Both the position numbers and the translations under genes were made by a program. From an uncultured Flavobacteriales bacterium (GTDB lineage Bacteria; Bacteroidota; Bacteroidia; Flavobacteriales_F; PHOS-HE28): DNA of 64,000 nucleotides. Below, piece by piece: positions 60,530 through 64,000 of the stretch (positions are counted from its first letter, which is position 1; every line of letters starts with the position of its first letter). The notes beneath the pieces are model-generated. The model was not told where the DNA came from and did not search any database. It worked only from the letters and a program-made list of their open reading frames with translations. The stretch is from NCBI GenBank assembly GCA_937872175.1, contig CALMPI010000016.1:124001-188000 (forward strand), in the 5' to 3' direction.

Positions 60530-62020
60530 ATGCACCCATCGACCGACCGCCGCTGCGCCGTGATCGGCGCCGGTGTCGCCGGCCTGGCCGTCGCCATCCG
60601 CCTGGCCCATGCGGGATGGACGGTCACTGTCCTTGAACGCGGCCCGATGGCCGGCGGCAAGATGGGCGAGCTCCGTCTGGACGGCCACCGGTTCGACCGC
60701 GGGCCCACGGTGCTCACCGTGCCGCACCACATCGACGCGCTCTTCACCCTGTGCGGCGAGGATCCCCGGCAACACTGGCGCTACCAGCGCCTCGATCCGG
60801 GGTTCCACTACCACTTCGAGGACGGCACCGTGGTGCGCACCTGGGCTGATCGGAACGCCCTGGCTGATGAGTTCGCCGCACGCACCGGGACCGAGCGCGA
60901 ACGGATGATCCGCTTTCTCGATCGCTCGCGGGAGAAACTGGAGATCACGCAGAAGGTCTTTCTGGAACGGTCGCTGCACGTGCCGGGGAACTACCTGAAC
61001 GCGTCCACGCTCTCCGGCCTGCTGCGGTTCGGGCGCATCGAGCCGCTCACCAGCATGGCCCGGAGCAACGCCGCGCTGCTTCGCGCCCCGAAGGCGGCCG
61101 CCATCCTCAACCAGTTCGCCAGCTACAACGGGGCCAACCCGTACCAAGCGCCTGCGACCCTCAACCTCATCTCCTACTTCGAGCTGGCCCTGGGCTCCTT
61201 CCATGCCGAGGGCGGCATGTACACGGTGGCACGGGCGCTGGAAGGCCTCGCCCGCCGGCAGGGTGTGCATTTCCACTTCGACACGCCGGTGGAGCGCATC
61301 GTGGTGGAGGGCGGACGCGCCTGCGGGGTGGAGGTCAACGGCATCATGGAGCGCTACGATGCCGTGGTGAGCAATGCCGACGTACTGAGGACCTGGAGAA
61401 CGCTGCTGAAGGGCCAGCGGGCGCCGCGTACATCTCTCGCCCAACCACGCTCGAGCTCGGTGATCGTGTTCCATTGGGGTATGGCACGAGCCCATCCCGC
61501 GCTCGGAGCGCACAACATGTTCATGAGCGGTGATGCCCGCCTGGAGTACGACCGCATCTTCCGCGACCGGACCATGCACGACGACCCGTCCGTGTACGTC
61601 CACATCAGCAGCAAGCTGAACCCGCAGGATGCTCCGGCCGGGCATGAGAACTGGTTCACCATGGTGAGCGCGCCCAACAACAGCGGACAGGATTGGGACG
61701 CCCTGGTGGGGCGCACGAGGGAGCACGTGCAGGCCAAGCTGTCGCGCATGCTCGGCACGGACATCGCCTCGGCGATCACCTGTGAGGCCGTGACCGACCC
61801 CCGTACGATCGAGGCCCTGACCGACAGCCCGCAGGGGGCGATCTACGGGAACAGTGTGAACGGCATCCTCGCGACCCTGCTGCGCCATCCGAACTTCACC
61901 CGCCGAATCGACAACCTGTTCTTCTGCGGCGGCAGTGCGCATCCGGGCGCGAGCATCCCGCTCTGCCTGTTGAGCGCACGGATCACCGCGGACCTTGTGC
62001 AGCAGCGCTTCCGCCCCTGA
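60530..62020 (+). CDS. Carotenoid desaturase (CrtI/CrtD-type FAD oxidoreductase)
   Basis: A 496-residue FAD-dependent desaturase. The dinucleotide fold is at the N-terminus ('CAVIGAGVAGLAVAIRLA', 'VLERGPMAGGKMGE'). The C-terminal FAD motif is 'FFCGGSAHPGASIPLCLLSA'. CrtI usually has 'THPGAGVPGVLLSA' there; the 'HPG.(S/G)IPLCLLSA' form seen here is closer to 1-hydroxycarotenoid 3,4-desaturase (CrtD) of Bacteroidota. That assignment is inferred, so no symbol is given. The stop lies in a palindrome shared with the BT_3928-like gene. Confidence 0.87.
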   Translation: MHPSTDRRCAVIGAGVAGLAVAIRLAHAGWTVTVLERGPMAGGKMGELRLDGHRFDRGPTVLTVPHHIDALFTLCGEDPRQHWRYQRLDPGFHYHFEDGTVVRTWADRNALADEFAARTGTERERMIRFLDRSREKLEITQKVFLERSLHVPGNYLNASTLSGLLRFGRIEPLTSMARSNAALLRAPKAAAILNQFASYNGANPYQAPATLNLISYFELALGSFHAEGGMYTVARALEGLARRQGVHFHFDTPVERIVVEGGRACGVEVNGIMERYDAVVSNADVLRTWRTLLKGQRAPRTSLAQPRSSSVIVFHWGMARAHPALGAHNMFMSGDARLEYDRIFRDRTMHDDPSVYVHISSKLNPQDAPAGHENWFTMVSAPNNSGQDWDALVGRTREHVQAKLSRMLGTDIASAITCEAVTDPRTIEALTDSPQGAIYGNSVNGILATLLRHPNFTRRIDNLFFCGGSAHPGASIPLCLLSARITADLVQQRFRP

Positions 62021-62030
62021 TCGATCAGGG
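62015..62030. repeat. Palindrome spanning two convergent stop codons
   Basis: CCCTGATC-GATCAGGG, a perfect 16-base palindrome containing the desaturase TGA (62018-62020) and the opposing TGA of the DoxX gene (62025-62027). It is a possible weak bidirectional terminator, without a T-run. Confidence 0.55.
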
Positions 62031-63368
62031 CAGCTGCGCCTTGGCCTCCTCCAGGCTGGGCGTATCACGACAGGACCACTGTCCGCGTACGGTGCCCTGT
62101 TGGAGGAGCACGACACCGGGATTGCTGCGAACGACCGTCTTCACGGTCTTCTCGTCGCACTGTAGGAAGTCGAACGGCGTCTGGTGGGTGTGGCGGAAGT
62201 CCTCGATCCGCTCGAACGGGCTTGCGGACACGCCGTAGACATACCAGCCGGCGTTGAAGGCCGCCTGGGCAAGGCTGTTGATCTCGGGCAGGCAGCCGGG
62301 GTCCGCCTTCTCCACATTGTAGACCATCACCAGCAGCACGGGCGTGGGGTCACCCAGCACGTCCGCGGTGATGTCGTTGCCATCTCGATCGGTGAGCCCG
62401 AAGTCCTGCACGGGGCTTTCCACACCGGCCTTCAGCACCTCCACCCGCCGGTCGACATAGACCCAGGTGCTGTCGTCCCAGGGATAGGCACCGCGCGTGT
62501 CGAACTCCTTGCTCTCACCGGTGGCCTGGTTCCGGTAGGTCATGTAGATGACCTGCTCGGGCGCCTGGCCCATCGTCCTCTGTTCGCTGATGCTCTTGCC
62601 GACCGCATATGGACGGTAGTCGATCCAGGGCAGATGCGCGTAGCACCACCAGATGAACACGGCGCCAAGCACCGCGATCCAGCCGGCCGTGGTCCATTCG
62701 GCGCGCGCACCCTTCGTGTAGCGCTTCACCATCAGATACCCCAGCAGGCCCACGATGGTGAACGCGAGGTAGAAGAAGGAGCCGAAGACCCAGCTCCAGA
62801 CCGCCACACCGATGAGGCCACCGGGCAGCAGCACCTTGTCATCGGCGGCCGAGTTGAAGGGGATGCCCGGACGGCGGACCGCCGCGAAGAAAATGGGCAG
62901 CACGAGGACCAACAGGATCACGTCCTTGGTGAAGCTCTCCCACGGGGTGAGGCTCCGGCCGATGGAACCCTTCATCGCATCGCCGAAGCACCCACAATCG
63001 GTGACGCAGGTGACGCCACGCTCCTCGGACACGCCGTTCACGAGCACGGTGTAGGTGCCGTTGGGGTCGCAGGTGGCGGTGTAGGCGGTGAGCCAGCCGA
63101 AGAAGAGCGTGAGCAGCACGAGGGCCCAGGTGGCGAGCTTCATGCGACCGCCCACCAGCACGGCGAAGCCCAGCACGATCTCGCCCAGGCAGGCCAGGAT
63201 CGCCAGCGCGAGGGCCCACGGCTCCAGCCAGGGCATGTTGAGCGCGCTCTCGGCGAAGTACTCCTGAAGCTTGTAGCTGAAGCCGAGCGGGTCGTTGGCC
63301 TTCACCAGGCCGGAGACGATGAAGGTGGCGCCGACAAGGATGCGGCAGAGGAGGATCACGATGCGCAT
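62025..63368 (-). CDS. BT_3928-family DoxX-like membrane protein with C-terminal thioredoxin-like domain
   Basis: A 447-residue protein. The N-terminal DoxX-type four-helix region begins 'LLCRILVGATFIVSGLVKAN' and includes 'ALAILACLGEIVLGFAVLVG'. Further helices follow ('GGLIGVAVWSWVFGSFFYLA', 'AGWIAVLGAVFIWWCY'). The C-terminal 180 residues form an oxidoreductase-like fold ('DPTPVLLVMVYNVEKADPGC', 'NPGVVLLQQGTVRGQWSC'), but no CxxC is visible. Members sit next to tpiA in many Bacteroidota; here crt genes lie between. A TATCTTCG element at 63394-63401 is 25 bases upstream. Confidence 0.87.
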   Translation of the reverse strand: MRIVILLCRILVGATFIVSGLVKANDPLGFSYKLQEYFAESALNMPWLEPWALALAILACLGEIVLGFAVLVGGRMKLATWALVLLTLFFGWLTAYTATCDPNGTYTVLVNGVSEERGVTCVTDCGCFGDAMKGSIGRSLTPWESFTKDVILLVLVLPIFFAAVRRPGIPFNSAADDKVLLPGGLIGVAVWSWVFGSFFYLAFTIVGLLGYLMVKRYTKGARAEWTTAGWIAVLGAVFIWWCYAHLPWIDYRPYAVGKSISEQRTMGQAPEQVIYMTYRNQATGESKEFDTRGAYPWDDSTWVYVDRRVEVLKAGVESPVQDFGLTDRDGNDITADVLGDPTPVLLVMVYNVEKADPGCLPEINSLAQAAFNAGWYVYGVSASPFERIEDFRHTHQTPFDFLQCDEKTVKTVVRSNPGVVLLQQGTVRGQWSCRDTPSLEEAKAQLP

Positions 63369-63393
63369 GACGTACGGGTCGTTCGGAGGTGGC

Positions 63394-63401
63394 CGAAGAT
63401 A
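63394..63401 (-). promoter_or_regulatory. Bacteroidota -7 promoter element for the DoxX-like gene
   Basis: TATCTTCG on the minus strand, 25 bases before the ATG at 63368. Confidence 0.45.
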
Positions 63402-63503
63402 GCGGCAGCCCTTCCGCCACCTTCGCGTCTTTGTGAGGGAATTAACAAGCTCCCGGTGTCAGCACCGCACGCACGAACTTCGATCGACCCAACACACGAC
63501 CGC

Positions 63504-64000
63504 ATGAAGTGGTACCCGACCTTCCTCTTGCTGTGGCTGGCCCCCTCGATGGCACTGGGCCAGACCTTCTTCCTGGAGCATGGTTCCCCCGGCCGGTCGG
63601 AACGTGGCCAGATCATCCACCGCACCGTGACGGGCGGCCTGTTCGTGGGCGGTTCGGTGGGCGACAGCGCCATGGTGCAGCGCATCGGCACGAACGGTGA
63701 GGTGCTTTGGGCCAGGGCCTTCAAGCCCAGCGCGAGCTACCCGTGCTTCGTGATGCACCTGAACAGCACACCGGATGGCCACCTGATCGGCTGTGGCAAT
63801 GGCATACCCTCGGGCAGCACGGTCCTCCGCGACGGCTTCCACTTCAAGCTGGACACCCTTGGGAACGTGCTGTGGGTAAGGCGCTGGAACGATGCGCGCC
63901 CGGTGTACTCCAAGCGCATCGTGCCCTTGTCCGCCACCAGCTACCTGCTCTTCGCCGATGTGTACGACCTGAACAACTCCCCCACCTGGGCCGATGTGTT
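63504..64000 (+). CDS. Secreted beta-propeller-like protein, N-terminal part (cut by window edge)
   Basis: About 165 residues before the window ends. A signal peptide ('YPTFLLLWLAPSMALGQ') is followed by repeats of the form 'GSVGDSAMVQRIGTNGEVLW' and 'FHFKLDTLGNVLWVRRWND', a pattern of Bacteroidota delta-60/SBBP-type propellers that often end in T9SS sorting domains. The C-terminus, and so the secretion route, is not visible. The ATG at 63504 has no clear promoter element. Confidence 0.7.
   Translation, partial: MKWYPTFLLLWLAPSMALGQTFFLEHGSPGRSERGQIIHRTVTGGLFVGGSVGDSAMVQRIGTNGEVLWARAFKPSASYPCFVMHLNSTPDGHLIGCGNGIPSGSTVLRDGFHFKLDTLGNVLWVRRWNDARPVYSKRIVPLSATSYLLFADVYDLNNSPTWADV

Overview
The window looks like a high-GC member of the Bacteroidota, probably Flavobacteriales-like. 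Four things point there. Several secreted proteins end in type IX secretion (T9SS) sorting domains. Many gene starts are preceded, within about 10-30 bases, by a Bacteroidota -7 promoter element (TAnnTTTG, here often TACCTTTG, TACCTTGC or TAnnTTCG). Start codons have almost no Shine-Dalgarno sequences. Bacteroidota-typical families and gene neighbourhoods are present (BT_3928-type DoxX protein near tpiA, tamB divergent from tsaD, lptF near ribBA). Coding is dense, so long antisense open frames are common and are not genes.

Layout. 0-3.6 kb: pdxH (cut by the window edge), yqgE, then a minus-strand run of rhomboid, gmhB and a class IV aminotransferase, an NTF2-like lipoprotein and tRNA-Met. 3.7-10 kb: a START-like protein with a long histone-H1-like tail, then lptF, two GT4 glycosyltransferases and ribBA. 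10-16.5 kb: tamB divergent from tsaD, and a secreted TPR protein. 16.5-28.4 kb: surface and secreted proteins (choice-of-anchor B, beta-propeller-like, SBBP-repeat, FG-GAP), a universal stress protein, and an XRE regulator whose promoter carries two stacked palindromes. The stretch of about 19.2-24.1 kb is visibly less GC-rich. 28.4-34.4 kb: parE and parC on the minus strand with two envelope genes between them, each junction a 4-base ATGA overlap. 34.5-40.5 kb: an outer-membrane barrel-like protein, a T9SS cargo, and an M12 metalloprotease with C-terminal EF-hand-like repeats; the 3' end of a second such gene survives as a fragment. 40.5-46.7 kb: M3 peptidase, ychF, class V aminotransferase, small membrane protein, tRNA-Arg, M48 protease and clpS. 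46.8-60 kb: a minus-strand run tpiA-prmA-(1485-aa secreted protein)-plsY-(2122-aa TPR/PD40/coiled-coil/SPOR-like protein). 60-64 kb: carotenoid genes crtZ and a CrtI/CrtD desaturase, a BT_3928-type DoxX protein and a partial secreted protein.

Functionally the window is dominated by envelope biology: LPS transport and lipid A-linked functions (lptF, gmhB, glycosyltransferases), outer-membrane assembly (tamB), phospholipid synthesis (plsY), surface display (T9SS cargo and a possible peptidoglycan-anchored PorE-like scaffold) and membrane pigments. These are mixed with housekeeping genes (tsaD, ribBA, parCE, prmA, tpiA, ychF, clpS). The items most worth a second look are the XRE gene with its twin operators, the histone-tailed START protein, the two giant envelope proteins, the parE-parC sandwich operon and the duplicated NDRDPIL repeat cassette.
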